DNA of 64,000 nucleotides. Origin: Shouchella hunanensis. GTDB taxonomy: Bacteria; Bacillota; Bacilli; Bacillales; Bacillaceae_D. A program made the position numbers and the translations under genes. Shown piece after piece: positions 43,948-53,601 of the stretch (the first letter of the stretch is position 1; every line of letters starts with the position of its first letter). The notes beneath the pieces are model-generated. The model did not search any database. It was given only the letters and a program-made list of their open reading frames with translations, and was not told where the DNA came from. The stretch is taken from positions 3,708,001 to 3,772,000 of the forward strand of contig NZ_CP117834.1 in the NCBI RefSeq assembly GCF_028735875.1, read 5' to 3'.

Positions 43948-45458
43948 CTCTTTGCCCCCCTTTCTAAATACGGTTGATTAAAGATGTTGGCAAGCTCTTC
44001 ATCCCATTGAAAGATATCCTTAGTTGATTCGTGTTTTTGTTTTTGAAATGAATCGAGAGTTGCTCCGCAGATGTCACAACAAATGGCCTGCAGCCTCACA
44101 TGCTCATCAAAGGGATGAAGCAATAAATGGCGTCTGCACTGGTTGTGATTTTCACTATACTCAGTCATAGTGTCAAGTCGATGTTGCCTTCGTTGTTCTT
44201 GTTTTTCAAAATACGTTTTTAATTTTGAAATGGTTTCATGTTGATTCTTCCATGTTCCTTTATCATCTACGATTACGTCCCATTTTTCAAGTAAAAATAA
44301 AATCGTTTGACCTTGCTCACCGTATGATTGCTCAAGCCTCATTCGCTGTTCACTTTTACTGTTAAAAGGCATCGCAAGCAGCTGGGGCAATGTCTCTAAC
44401 GACATTGTCTCTTCGACTCGATTTTGAATGAGTCGAGATGCATAAAATGGATCTTCAGGAGAAAGAAGAACGAGAGCGAAACTTGGTGAACCGTCTCGAC
44501 CAGCTCGGCCAATTTCTTGTAAATAAGATGCAACATCCAGGGGTTGCTGTAAATGAATAATAAAGCGAATATCTTGTTTATTCACACCCATTCCAAAGGC
44601 ATTTGTTGCACAAATTAAATCTAACTGATTTGAAAGAAATTGCTCCTGAACGAGCATTCGATCCATGCTATCCATTCCACCGTGGTAGTAGCCTACCGAA
44701 AGCTCTGGACAATCTCGTTGAAGTTGTTCACAGTACCACTCCGCTTGTGCCCTTGTTTGCGCGTATACTAAACCAGGGAGCTCGTACTCTCGAACAATCT
44801 CTTTAAGACGAATGACTTTTTGTTCATTCGTTTCATACCTTTCAACGAAAAGAGCGATATTTTCCCGATTCACTCGATCAAGGATTTCAACTGGCTGACG
44901 TAATTGAAGCTGTATTTTTATATCTTTTCGAACGTTTTCATCAGCGGTAGCTGTAATGGCTAAAGTAGGTGGATGATCGAGAGCCGCCTTCACTTCTCTT
45001 AATCGCAAATAATCAGCGCGAAAATCATGCCCCCAGTAGGAAATACAGTGCGCCTCATCGATAATAAAATACGATATAAGCTGACTTCTTAAAGCGCTGA
45101 GTACATCTTGTGCTTGAAGCATTTCTGGTGATAAATAAACAATTTTATAGTCATTTAGCTGCTGAAGAAGCTTTTGCCGCTCTTGTTTTGAAGAAAAACT
45201 ATTAAGTGCTACAACTTGTTTTCGACCTGCTTTTTTTAATTGTGCTACTTGATCCTCCATAAGAGAAAGTAGTGGTGAAACAACAACCGTTAATCCTCTC
45301 GCTAAAAAAGCAGGGAGTTGGTAGCATAAAGACTTTCCTCTTCCAGTAGGTAACATGGCAAACACATCATTACCCGCCATTAGCGCTTCAATTATGTCTT
45401 TTTGCCCTTCCTTAAATGTCTGAAAACCAAACAATCGTTGTAATTCACGCTCTAACAT
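43944..45458 (-). CDS. recS: RecQ-family DNA helicase (RecS)
   Basis: Superfamily 2 helicase of 504 residues. It has Walker A MLPTGRGKSLCYQLP (about 37-51), DEAH in YFIIDEAHCISYWGHDFR, motif III AITATA, and motif VI QEIGRAGRDG. It is shorter than the full RecQ and lacks the HRDC domain, like B. subtilis RecS. A C-terminal cysteine/histidine set (CRRHLLLHPF, CCDIC) suggests a zinc site. It overlaps the ypbB stop by 14 bases. Confidence 0.93.
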   Translation of the reverse strand: MLERELQRLFGFQTFKEGQKDIIEALMAGNDVFAMLPTGRGKSLCYQLPAFLARGLTVVVSPLLSLMEDQVAQLKKAGRKQVVALNSFSSKQERQKLLQQLNDYKIVYLSPEMLQAQDVLSALRSQLISYFIIDEAHCISYWGHDFRADYLRLREVKAALDHPPTLAITATADENVRKDIKIQLQLRQPVEILDRVNRENIALFVERYETNEQKVIRLKEIVREYELPGLVYAQTRAQAEWYCEQLQRDCPELSVGYYHGGMDSMDRMLVQEQFLSNQLDLICATNAFGMGVNKQDIRFIIHLQQPLDVASYLQEIGRAGRDGSPSFALVLLSPEDPFYASRLIQNRVEETMSLETLPQLLAMPFNSKSEQRMRLEQSYGEQGQTILFLLEKWDVIVDDKGTWKNQHETISKLKTYFEKQEQRRQHRLDTMTEYSENHNQCRRHLLLHPFDEHVRLQAICCDICGATLDSFQKQKHESTKDIFQWDEELANIFNQPYLERGAKR

Positions 45459-46497
45459 AACGATCCCTTTCTCTCTTTGCTAAAACGAGTCGAATTTGAA
45501 AATAACTCACGTGCTCCCCAATTTCGTTTCGAATGTCTCTAAGTTTCCGATCGTCCTGCTGTTGCAAAACGGTTTCAATTTGCTTTTGTATTGAGGGCGT
45601 GACAAATGGCTCAATTGAAAATCGGTTATCACTCATTGCGATCTCAACAACATGATCTTCCACTGTCGCTGTTTTTAACTGTCGTATAGCAGCAATGCGC
45701 TCTAGTTTTACGTTTTGGTTTAATAGCTGCGCCGTTTTATTTGCTGAAGCCGTTAATCGATTCACTTCATTATGTGCGAAACATTGTGAGAGAGCTAGGT
45801 AAGTATCTTGCTGATTGTATGCACAGGAACAAAACGTATGAATGACTGCCTGAGTACGAAGCTGAACCTCTAACGCGTCCATTTTATAAACCTGGGAAAG
45901 CTGTGCTTTTGTTTGGCCAACTCGCCTTGGTCTAGAAAGCTGTCGAACAAATAGTTCGGCGTTTATTGTAGACTGCTCTCGCAGTATAGTCTCGCATTCC
46001 CAATAGAGCTGATTGTTTAAAGGCGTTACATCATGTTCGTACTGATTTAAAATGCCACGTACCCATTGCTGGTTCCAAACGTTATGGGTTGTTGGCGCAA
46101 ATGACACCTTTTCGTATAAGTGACTAAGGGATTGAATGAGCAACGAGAAACGCTCCCAAAAACGACGTTCCACTTTACCAAACATCCACCCGTTCAATTG
46201 GTATAAATAAGAATGAGTAGCAAGACATGCATTTTTTCGAGCCTCTGCCTTTTTCGTTGGCACACAAATATCCTGCTCAAACGTAATGAACTGATCTTTT
46301 TCCAATGTTTCAAGAGTATGTTGAAACGCTTCTTTTGTTAAATGTGGCAACGTACCAAAAAGAAAGAGTTGATTAAAGAACGTACCATCTTGCACCGTTT
46401 GAATCGTTCGCTTGCCTTGTAACAAATGATACGCAGCCATGGCCGAACGTTTTCCTCGAAATAACGCAAGTGCCGTTACGATTAGGTCTTCTCTCAT
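45445..46497 (-). CDS. ypbB: YpbB-like helicase-associated protein
   Basis: A 350-residue soluble protein encoded directly before recS, as ypbB is in B. subtilis. The first 90 residues look like a winged helix (KRTIQTVQDGTFFNQLFLFGTLP...FQHTLETLEKDQFITFEQ). The C-terminal part ends with a helical RQC-like stretch (HVSYFQIRLVLAKRERDRYVRA). The start at 46497 has GGAGG five bases upstream. It probably works with the helicase, an inference from overlap and conservation. Confidence 0.75.
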   Translation of the reverse strand: MREDLIVTALALFRGKRSAMAAYHLLQGKRTIQTVQDGTFFNQLFLFGTLPHLTKEAFQHTLETLEKDQFITFEQDICVPTKKAEARKNACLATHSYLYQLNGWMFGKVERRFWERFSLLIQSLSHLYEKVSFAPTTHNVWNQQWVRGILNQYEHDVTPLNNQLYWECETILREQSTINAELFVRQLSRPRRVGQTKAQLSQVYKMDALEVQLRTQAVIHTFCSCAYNQQDTYLALSQCFAHNEVNRLTASANKTAQLLNQNVKLERIAAIRQLKTATVEDHVVEIAMSDNRFSIEPFVTPSIQKQIETVLQQQDDRKLRDIRNEIGEHVSYFQIRLVLAKRERDRYVRA

Positions 46498-46530
46498 AGT
46501 AACCTCCATCCGTCCATCTCTTTATTTTAG

Positions 46531-46866
<336 letters not shown>

Positions 46867-46966
46867 AATAAACATTTAAACGTTAGATCTTTCGTTATAT
46901 AAGCAAAAAAACCTATGAAGGACTAGTTTTTCAGATAATTCATTTCAAATAACGAATAATTAGTGG

Positions 46967-46996
46967 TTGACGTTCCAATCTTCTATGTGGTACAGT
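46967..46996 (+). promoter_or_regulatory. Promoter of the serA T-box transcript
   Basis: TTGACG (46967-46972), an 18-base spacer and TACAGT (46991-46996), directly ahead of the T-box leader. Confidence 0.65.
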
Positions 46997-47002
46997 ACTA
47001 AA

Positions 47003-47250
47003 AACTGAATCGTTTAAATACAATGATGAAGAGATGACAAGAAAACGGTTGATGCAGAGAGCTGATGGTTGGTGAAAATCAGTGAGGCCTTCTTGAATAG
47101 CACTTCTGAGTAGGCTTATCGAACAAGAGTAGATAAGTTCCGGGATCTCCGTTATGAATTGAGTTATGTAAAAGGTATTTACATAAATGAGGGTGGTACC
47201 GCGCTAAATCGCCCCTCACAGCTTTCAATGGAAAGCTGTGTTTTTTTTTA
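47003..47250 (+). ncRNA. T-box leader of serA with apparent serine specifier
   Basis: The T-box bulge motif GGTGGTACCGCG (47192-47203) is clear. The apical stem I signature AGAGAG...GGTTGGTGAAAATC and a later AGAGTAG/CCGGG stem II-III region are also present. GAAT-AGC at 47095-47101 places AGC (Ser) as the likely specifier, in keeping with the gene. The terminator is ACAGCTTTC / GAAAGCTGT (47218-47239) followed by nine T residues. Uncharged tRNA-Ser should allow read-through into serA. Confidence 0.9.
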
Positions 47251-47276
47251 TTTTTTTTTAAAAGGAGAGAAACAGA

Positions 47277-48863
47277 ATGGACAAAGAGAGACAGTATCGC
47301 GTACTAGTAGCAGATAGTATGAGTGAAGCAGGGTTAGCACCACTATTACAAGCACCGGATGTTATTGTTGATCAAAGAAGTATTCAAGAAACCGACGATC
47401 TAGCACAGTATGACGCCCTTCTGATCCGAAGCGGAACAACCGTAACAGAAGAAGTACTATTAAAAATGCCAAATGTAAAAATTATTGCCCGAGCCGGTGT
47501 AGGTGTTGATAACGTCGACGTGCAAGCTGCTACTAAGCACGGTGTTGTCGTCATCAATGCACCTGATGGCAACACGATTTCTACTGCAGAGCATACCTTT
47601 GCCATGATGTGCTCATTATTGCGCAACATTCCTCAAGCAAACGCATCATTAAAAGATGGTAAATGGGAACGCAAATTGTATCAAGGAGCAGAATTAAATA
47701 AAAAGAAACTTGGTATTATTGGTTTCGGTAGAATTGGTACACAACTTGCTCGTCGCGCAAAAGCATTTGATATGCAAGTAGTTGTATACGATCCATTTTT
47801 AACAGTGGAACGAGCGGAAAAATTAGGGATACAAAAAGCAGATTTACACGATGTCTTGCGCCAATCGGATATTATAACTGTCCATACACCACTAACAAAA
47901 GAAACAAAAGGTTTATTAAATATGGAAACCATCCCATTAACGAAAAAAGGTGTATATTTAATCAACTGTGCTAGAGGTGGCATTATTGATGAAAAAGCTT
48001 TGTATCATTTTTTAGAAAATGGCCATGTTGCCGGAGCAGCTTTAGATGTGTTTACCGAAGAACCGGTAACAGATCAAGCACTCATTGAACACGCTAACGT
48101 TGTTGCAACACCACATATTGCCGCTTCAACAAAGGAAGCACAGCTAAATGTTGCCTCACAAGTGGCTGAAGAGGTTCTCGCATTTCTTCAAGGGGAGCCA
48201 GCGAGGAATTCAATTAATTTGCCGACTTTGTCAAAAGAGCTGTATGAGAAAATCAAACCTCAATACGAGTTAGCAAAGACGATGGGTTCATTATTATCAC
48301 AACTAATGCGTATCCCGGTCCAAGAGATCAATGTGTATTATAGTGGATCAACCACTCAAGGAGATACGAGCATATTAACAAGAAGCTTAATGGCTGGGTT
48401 TTTACAACCACGGGTGGATGCCGCTGTCAACGATGTCAATGCATCATTAATTGCTAGAGAACGTGGCATTAATTATGGTGAAAAACAACTAACCGATCAT
48501 TTCGGTTATGAAAATCTTATTCATGCTGTTGCAGTCGGTGAAGAACGTTCGTTTGAGATAAAAGCAACGTATATTAAGGATTACGGTCCACGTATTGTTT
48601 CCCTTAACGAATTTTCTGTTGACATCGTTGCACAAGGGCATATTCTCTATATTCAGCATTTTGATCGCCCAGGTGTTATTGGCAAAATGGGGCAGTTGCT
48701 AGCGCAGCACGATGTCAACATCGCAACGATGCAAGTGGGTCGTAAGTCGGTTGGTGGTGAGGCAATTATGCTCGTAAATGTAGATAAACACGTTGAAGAT
48801 GGAATCGTAGAGGAACTTGTAAAATTTGATGAAATCAAGCTCGTGCATGTGATTGACTTATAA
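47277..48863 (+). CDS. serA: D-3-phosphoglycerate dehydrogenase
   Basis: First enzyme of serine synthesis, 528 residues. The catalytic domain carries the NAD motif GIIGFGRIGTQLA (near 145), the arginine in INCARGGIIDE, a glutamate in DVFTEEP and a histidine in TPHIAASTKEAQ. An intervening ASB domain follows, and an ACT domain lies at about 455-528 (QHFDRPGVIGKMGQLLAQHDVNI). The ACT end allows serine feedback. AAGGAG precedes the ATG. Serine shortage should induce it through the T-box. Confidence 0.97.
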   Translation: MDKERQYRVLVADSMSEAGLAPLLQAPDVIVDQRSIQETDDLAQYDALLIRSGTTVTEEVLLKMPNVKIIARAGVGVDNVDVQAATKHGVVVINAPDGNTISTAEHTFAMMCSLLRNIPQANASLKDGKWERKLYQGAELNKKKLGIIGFGRIGTQLARRAKAFDMQVVVYDPFLTVERAEKLGIQKADLHDVLRQSDIITVHTPLTKETKGLLNMETIPLTKKGVYLINCARGGIIDEKALYHFLENGHVAGAALDVFTEEPVTDQALIEHANVVATPHIAASTKEAQLNVASQVAEEVLAFLQGEPARNSINLPTLSKELYEKIKPQYELAKTMGSLLSQLMRIPVQEINVYYSGSTTQGDTSILTRSLMAGFLQPRVDAAVNDVNASLIARERGINYGEKQLTDHFGYENLIHAVAVGEERSFEIKATYIKDYGPRIVSLNEFSVDIVAQGHILYIQHFDRPGVIGKMGQLLAQHDVNIATMQVGRKSVGGEAIMLVNVDKHVEDGIVEELVKFDEIKLVHVIDL

Positions 48864-48872
48864 AGATGAATA

Positions 48873-48910
48873 AACGGTTCATGCTTATCATGCGTGAACC
48901 GTTCTTCTTT
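48873..48910 (+). terminator. Terminator after serA
   Basis: AACGGTTCATGC / GCGTGAACCGTT hairpin followed by TCTTCTTT. Its 3' end abuts the stop of the convergent 57-residue gene. Confidence 0.75.
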
Positions 48911-49082
48911 ACACGTAAACATCGTCCATTAGACATGTACTCTTCACGACATTTTGTCTGTCACCTATTACCATTCGCTCTTCTTCTATCATCCATTTCA
49001 CACTGAAGAAAAGTAAACCGATAACGAACGTCAGCACAAACACAATGCTAAGTCGCTTGACAAAATCAACCATTGATGCCAT
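48909..49082 (-). CDS. 57-residue single-span membrane protein
   Basis: A short gene with a very good ribosome site (GGGAGG, five bases before the ATG at 49082). The product has one membrane segment (about 11-29, LSIVFVLTFVIGLLFFSV) after a short basic head, then an acidic/basic tail with one cysteine (KSTCLMDD). I do not recognise a family. It follows the pduO gene on the same strand and faces serA. Confidence 0.65.
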   Translation of the reverse strand: MASMVDFVKRLSIVFVLTFVIGLLFFSVKWMIEEERMVIGDRQNVVKSTCLMDDVYV

Positions 49083-49135
49083 AAAAGCCTCCCACTTTTT
49101 TTCTCCATGGGAACTATATGAGTACCATTTGCTTT

Positions 49136-49687
49136 TTATGAATGGAAATGCTTCTCTCCTACATAAGCTACGTCAACTACTCCTGTTTGTTTATTTGCTA
49201 ATCGTGCTAAAGTAAAGAAGTAGTCTGATAGGCGGTTCATATACACTTGCAGTTCTGCAGGAATAGCAGTCTCTATATCATTCACACGTCGCTCTGCTTT
49301 TCTTGCTTCCGTTCGACACAGATGTAGCGCACAGGCAGTAGCACACCCACCTGGTAAAATAAAATACGCAAGTGGTTCCAATGACTCTGTGTGCATATCA
49401 ATGCGCTGTTCCAACTCTTCGGTGTGAGCAGCTGTAATTTTATAAGGAATTGTCTCCTTTACGTTTGCTAAATCAGCCCCGTAATCAAATAATTGATTGG
49501 ATACAACCATTAGTTCACTTGAGATGTTCGTTAAATCCTCCTGCTGTGCACGATAGATAGCTTGGCCAATGGTACTATTTAATTCATCGACTGCACCAAT
49601 CGCTTCAATCCGAGTATCTGTTTTATTCAATCGCGCTCCTAAAATGCTTGTTTTTCCTTTATCTCCACCCCGAGTATAAATCTTCAT
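49136..49687 (-). CDS. pduO: Cob(I)alamin adenosyltransferase, PduO type
   Basis: Converts cob(I)alamin and ATP into adenosylcobalamin. The ATP-binding start is YTRGGDKGKTSILG, and CRTEARKAERRV and VYMNRLSDYFFTLAR are the conserved C-terminal motifs. It is 183 residues long. AGGAGG precedes the ATG and it follows btuD by 12 bases. In B. subtilis the equivalent gene is yvqK, in the same btu operon. Confidence 0.94.
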   Translation of the reverse strand: MKIYTRGGDKGKTSILGARLNKTDTRIEAIGAVDELNSTIGQAIYRAQQEDLTNISSELMVVSNQLFDYGADLANVKETIPYKITAAHTEELEQRIDMHTESLEPLAYFILPGGCATACALHLCRTEARKAERRVNDIETAIPAELQVYMNRLSDYFFTLARLANKQTGVVDVAYVGEKHFHS

Positions 49688-49699
49688 TCTTTCATCCTC

Positions 49700-50491
49700 C
49701 TAACGAAAATCAACATAATATGGTAGAACGCTAAATTGTTTACGGCCTGAATACGGTTCGGTTGTTTCTGAAAACGCCGACCCATAAAGTGCCCTTAACT
49801 TATCGCTTGTAAGTTGCTGCTGTGTTTCGCCATAACCTTGAACATTTCCTTCTTTTAGAAGGAGCACGTTGTCACAATATAAACTTGCTAAATTCACATC
49901 ATGTAAAATGCATACAACGGTTAAGTCATTTTTTTTAACCTGTTGATGTAAGTAGTCCATAAGTGCTACTTGGTGCGCAAGATCTAAATGATTGGTCGGC
50001 TCGTCTAGTAATAAAAGTTCAGGTGCTTGCGCTAACGCTTGCGCCAGCCACACCCGCTGTCGTTCTCCACCGCTAAGTGTCAGCATAGAACGATGCGCTA
50101 ACGTGCTCACTTTCGTTTCCCGCATCGCATCATCGATCATCATTCGATCTGTTTTAGAAAGCTGTGGGAGCAAACCATTTAAATACGGATAACGCCCCAA
50201 TTCAACTACGCTTTGAACCGTTGTATGAAAAGATGAAGAGGGTTCCTGAGTTAAAACAGCTACTTTGCGTGCCCGTTGTTTTGCCTTCATTTTTTCCAGC
50301 GGTTCATCATTAAAAAGAATATGCCCAGATTGGAACGATTTCACTCCTGTTATAGCCTGAAGCAAAGTTGTTTTTCCGCTACCATTTTCTCCTAGAATGC
50401 CAACCATTTCTCCTTTTTTTACAGTAAACGAAATATTGTCTAGTATCGTACGATCTCCGATGCGAACGCACACTCCTCGAACATCTAACAT
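49700..50491 (-). CDS. btuD: Cobalamin ABC transporter, ATP-binding protein
   Basis: A 263-residue FecE/BtuD-type ATPase. It has Walker A GILGENGSGKTT (about 32-43), a Q-loop in VLTQEPSSS, signature LTLSGGERQRV, and Walker B LLLLDEPTNHLDLAHQ. ATG 50491 follows the permease stop by one base and has AGGGG upstream. The cobalamin assignment rests on the riboswitch and adjacent adenosyltransferase; by sequence alone an iron-siderophore role would be equally possible. Confidence 0.88.
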   Translation of the reverse strand: MLDVRGVCVRIGDRTILDNISFTVKKGEMVGILGENGSGKTTLLQAITGVKSFQSGHILFNDEPLEKMKAKQRARKVAVLTQEPSSSFHTTVQSVVELGRYPYLNGLLPQLSKTDRMMIDDAMRETKVSTLAHRSMLTLSGGERQRVWLAQALAQAPELLLLDEPTNHLDLAHQVALMDYLHQQVKKNDLTVVCILHDVNLASLYCDNVLLLKEGNVQGYGETQQQLTSDKLRALYGSAFSETTEPYSGRKQFSVLPYYVDFR

Positions 50492-50492
50492 G

Positions 50493-51539
50493 TTAAGTCC
50501 CCTGCTTTCGTTTATTTTGCCGATAAAGCATCCAAGCAAAAATGGGAGAACCAACAAGTGCCGTAATCACACCAATTGGCAATTCTGCTGGCGCTACTAT
50601 TGTTCGAGCGGTTAAATCAGCAAGAATTAAAAAGCCACCACCTGTTATTCCAGCTAAAGGCAGTAAGTGCTGATGATTTGAGCCCCACAACAGCCGAACC
50701 ATATGTGGTATGACGAGCCCAACAAAACCAATTGTGCCAGATACTGCTACCGCACTCCCGGTTAAAAGCGTTGCTGCTAAAAGGATAACGAATTTCTTTT
50801 TCCTCACAGCAACACCTAAATAGTGGGCACTCGCTTCCCCATACATAAGCGCATTTAGTTCATTCCGACAGAACCAAACGAGAACAAATCCACTCACTAA
50901 AAAAGGTGAAATTAAATACACGTAAGACCAGCCACGCATACCTACACTGCCCATGAGCCAATGAATAATGTGGCGAAGCTCTTCTTGGGAAAGTGCCACC
51001 ATTAATGATAAGCAAGCACCTAAAAAAGAACTTGCAATAATACCTGTTAAAATGATGGTCTCTGTCGCAAGCGAGCGCTGCACAAGACGAGTAAAAGACA
51101 AGACGAGGCAAAGCGTCACAAAGCCAGAAAGGATCGCAACAACTGGTAAGGTCCAAATGCCAATAAAGCTAAGTTGAAAAAAAATAACCGTTACAGCTCC
51201 TAGTGCTGAACCTGATGAAACACCAATCGTAAAGGGATCTGCTAACGGATTTCGTAAAAGCCCTTGAAAAGCAGCTCCCGCAATGCCTAAAGACGCACCA
51301 ACAAGAAACGCTAGCAATACACGTGGTAATCGAATTTGCAGAATAATTTGTGTATGGGCATCCTCTAACGCAGCACCAAGTGGCACACGCGCTCCTTCTT
51401 GTACAATCGTCAAAAAAACGGTTCGCACAGGAATATGTACACTCCCTAAGCTTATAGCGAGTAGAAAAATAACGACAACCAAACAAATAGAGAAAAGATA
51501 AGGCCCTATCATCCTTATCCACGTTGTGTGTGCTTTCAT
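50493..51539 (-). CDS. btuC: Cobalamin ABC transporter, permease
   Basis: A 348-residue FecCD/BtuC-type permease with about nine to ten membrane spans. The ATPase-contact and channel motifs include GLLRNPLADPFTIGVSSGSALGA and VSGTIGFVGLVIPHMVRLL. AAGGAG lies seven bases before the ATG. It is the first gene after the cobalamin riboswitch. The substrate-binding protein gene (btuF) that precedes it in B. subtilis is missing. Confidence 0.9.
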   Translation of the reverse strand: MKAHTTWIRMIGPYLFSICLVVVIFLLAISLGSVHIPVRTVFLTIVQEGARVPLGAALEDAHTQIILQIRLPRVLLAFLVGASLGIAGAAFQGLLRNPLADPFTIGVSSGSALGAVTVIFFQLSFIGIWTLPVVAILSGFVTLCLVLSFTRLVQRSLATETIILTGIIASSFLGACLSLMVALSQEELRHIIHWLMGSVGMRGWSYVYLISPFLVSGFVLVWFCRNELNALMYGEASAHYLGVAVRKKKFVILLAATLLTGSAVAVSGTIGFVGLVIPHMVRLLWGSNHQHLLPLAGITGGGFLILADLTARTIVAPAELPIGVITALVGSPIFAWMLYRQNKRKQGT

Positions 51540-51564
51540 CTTTCACTCCTTGCTTTCCTCAAGA

Positions 51565-51599
51565 CAAAAAAGCAACACATATGAACGTATGTGCTGCTT
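51565..51599 (-). terminator. Terminator of the cobalamin riboswitch
   Basis: AGCAGCACATA / TATGTGTTGCT hairpin followed by TTTTTTG on the minus strand, between the aptamer and btuC. Confidence 0.85.
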
Positions 51600-51654
51600 C
51601 ACATTGCTACTTTTAACAATGGTTCTTTAGTCCGCGAAAGAATTTACGTTCTAC

Positions 51655-51790
51655 ATTACGGCAGGTCTTCTGACTTATACGAGTGCGTATTTACAGTGGC
51701 GGGTCCGTGCTAGATTTTCACTAGCTTCCCCTGTTAGACAGCGCTTAGGCTGTATCCGTAACGACGTTATTGGTTTCTTTTAGACTACCA
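51655..51790 (-). ncRNA. Cobalamin riboswitch
   Basis: On the minus strand the B12 box reads AGTCAGAAGACCTGCC (51675-51660). Upstream are GCCACTG, the AGGGGAAGC-type core (CAGGGGAAGCTAGTGAAAATC) and CGGATACAGCC. These blocks are in the standard order. It should repress btuC-btuD-pduO when adenosylcobalamin is plentiful. Confidence 0.94.
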
Positions 51791-51825
51791 TGGTTTTGTT
51801 TCTTATGAAACAAAAAAGATCGCCT

Positions 51826-53601
51826 TTATTCGCCATCTCTATTCATTTTTCGAGGAATCGTGAACCGAAAGACCGTCCCTTCCCCTACTTTACTTTGAAC
51901 AGAAATCGAGCCTCCGTGGGCTTCAACAATGTTTTTAGCAATAGCTAACCCTAGTCCAGTGCCACCACGCTGTCGGGTCCGTGCCTTATCGGCTTTATAA
52001 AACCGTTCAAATACATAGGGTAAATCCTCTTCTGGAATCCCAGAACCTGAATCATGTACAGAGAAAACGTTGGCTTTTTCATCTCGTTCATAGCTAAGGT
52101 TCACGTAGCCACCTTTTTCAGTGTGACGAATGGCATTATGAATGAGATTCGTTAGTACTTGCTCTATACGATCCGGGTCAAATAAAGCGGTCGTGTCTTT
52201 TTGCTCATTCAATAGCTGTATATCAATTTCTTCTGATTTTACGTAACTAGAAAACTTACGCACGATTCGCTCTAAGTAATCCTGTAGAGCCACTTCCTCC
52301 ACATTTAACTCAATGTACCCTGCTTCCATCCGGGCTAAATCTAATAATTCATTGACTAGCCGTCCCATTCGTAACGACTCATCGTAAATAATTTGTGCCA
52401 CTTCTTTTTGTTCCTTTTCCGTCGACGTTACACCATCGACGATTGCTTCACTATACCCTTGTAGCATGGATATCGGTGTTCGTAACTCGTGCGAAACGTT
52501 CGCGATAAAATCTTTACGTAGCTTATCGTGTCGCCGCTCTTCTGTTACATCTCGCACAACCGCTACGGCACCTCGAATATAGTGGCCTTCATATAGTGGC
52601 GCCATTAAAATAGCCATGCTCCGTCCTTGAACCGTTTTTTCAAGCAATTCTTCATGCTCTTGTTCAACAACGCGCTCGAAAAGAGGACGTAATTGTGTCG
52701 GCACTTTCACTTTTGCCCCTAGGTCCGTCTCGCCTTCTTCATACAGCATCATTTGAATGACATGATCAGCTTGAGGATTTGTAATTCGAATTAATCCGTG
52801 CTTATCAAACGTAATGACGCCATCAGCCATACTTAATAAAATTCTTGATAGCTGTTCCTTTTCCTGATTTAGTTCAGAAATGTTGCGATTAAGCTCTCTA
52901 CGCATCCGATTAAAGGCAATGGCAAGCTGACCAATTTCATCTTGAGTTAAGATTGGCACTTTTGTATGGAACTTCCCTTGAGCTACTTCTAATGCAGCTT
53001 GCCTCATAATTCGAATCGGTGCTGTAATGCGTGATGATAAGAAAAAGGCAAAGATCGTCGTTAAAATTAGCGCAATACCGGCGGATAAATAAATGAGTGT
53101 ACGTGTTTCAGATGCCGCTTCTTCAATCGCAGATAAAGGCTGATAAAGAAAAATCATCGCGTCTAATTCATCTGTTTGTACCGGTGCGCCTAAAATAATC
53201 ATTTCTGTTTTGTCATGATCGTCTCCAGCAAGTGAATAACTTTCAGTTTCAATTAAACGTTCATCAAAAGAAGACCAACCCTCAATTAATTCAGATGCAA
53301 TCATCTCACCTTCGCGACCCGCTGCCGTACTCCATACACCTGTTTGACTATCTACGAGCAATAGATTAACTGAAAACTCTTGACTGATCGTTTCTAGATA
53401 CTCGAACGATCCATCAAGACCGTCATGACTTTCCAACGTAGAAATAGCCATATTTGCATAGCTATTTAGCCTCGTTTCAGCCTCTTCAATAGTATTACTT
53501 TCAGTAAAGCGAAGCATCATGACCATTAAAACAGTTAAGACGACAGTGACGAGCAAAAGAATGGTTAACCAAAGCTTCCCTACTACACTTTGCCAGAGCA
53601 T
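51826..53601 (-). CDS. resE: Sensor histidine kinase ResE
   Basis: Membrane kinase of 591 residues for oxygen/redox control. It has membrane spans at about 9-31 and 168-190, with an extracellular domain between. HAMP (about 190-243) and PAS (about 250-350) follow. The H-box is FIANVSHELRTPISMLQGYSE, and the ATP domain has DSGSGIPEEDL and GTGLGLAIAKNI. TAATG overlap with resD. ResE phosphorylates ResD under oxygen limitation in B. subtilis. Confidence 0.94.
   Translation of the reverse strand: MLWQSVVGKLWLTILLLVTVVLTVLMVMMLRFTESNTIEEAETRLNSYANMAISTLESHDGLDGSFEYLETISQEFSVNLLLVDSQTGVWSTAAGREGEMIASELIEGWSSFDERLIETESYSLAGDDHDKTEMIILGAPVQTDELDAMIFLYQPLSAIEEAASETRTLIYLSAGIALILTTIFAFFLSSRITAPIRIMRQAALEVAQGKFHTKVPILTQDEIGQLAIAFNRMRRELNRNISELNQEKEQLSRILLSMADGVITFDKHGLIRITNPQADHVIQMMLYEEGETDLGAKVKVPTQLRPLFERVVEQEHEELLEKTVQGRSMAILMAPLYEGHYIRGAVAVVRDVTEERRHDKLRKDFIANVSHELRTPISMLQGYSEAIVDGVTSTEKEQKEVAQIIYDESLRMGRLVNELLDLARMEAGYIELNVEEVALQDYLERIVRKFSSYVKSEEIDIQLLNEQKDTTALFDPDRIEQVLTNLIHNAIRHTEKGGYVNLSYERDEKANVFSVHDSGSGIPEEDLPYVFERFYKADKARTRQRGGTGLGLAIAKNIVEAHGGSISVQSKVGEGTVFRFTIPRKMNRDGE

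Noticed and set aside
51781-51825. TTTTGTTTC/GAAACAAAA hairpin after resE as a terminator
   Set aside because: The hairpin is real but no T run follows it on the minus strand, so it cannot be called a rho-independent terminator.
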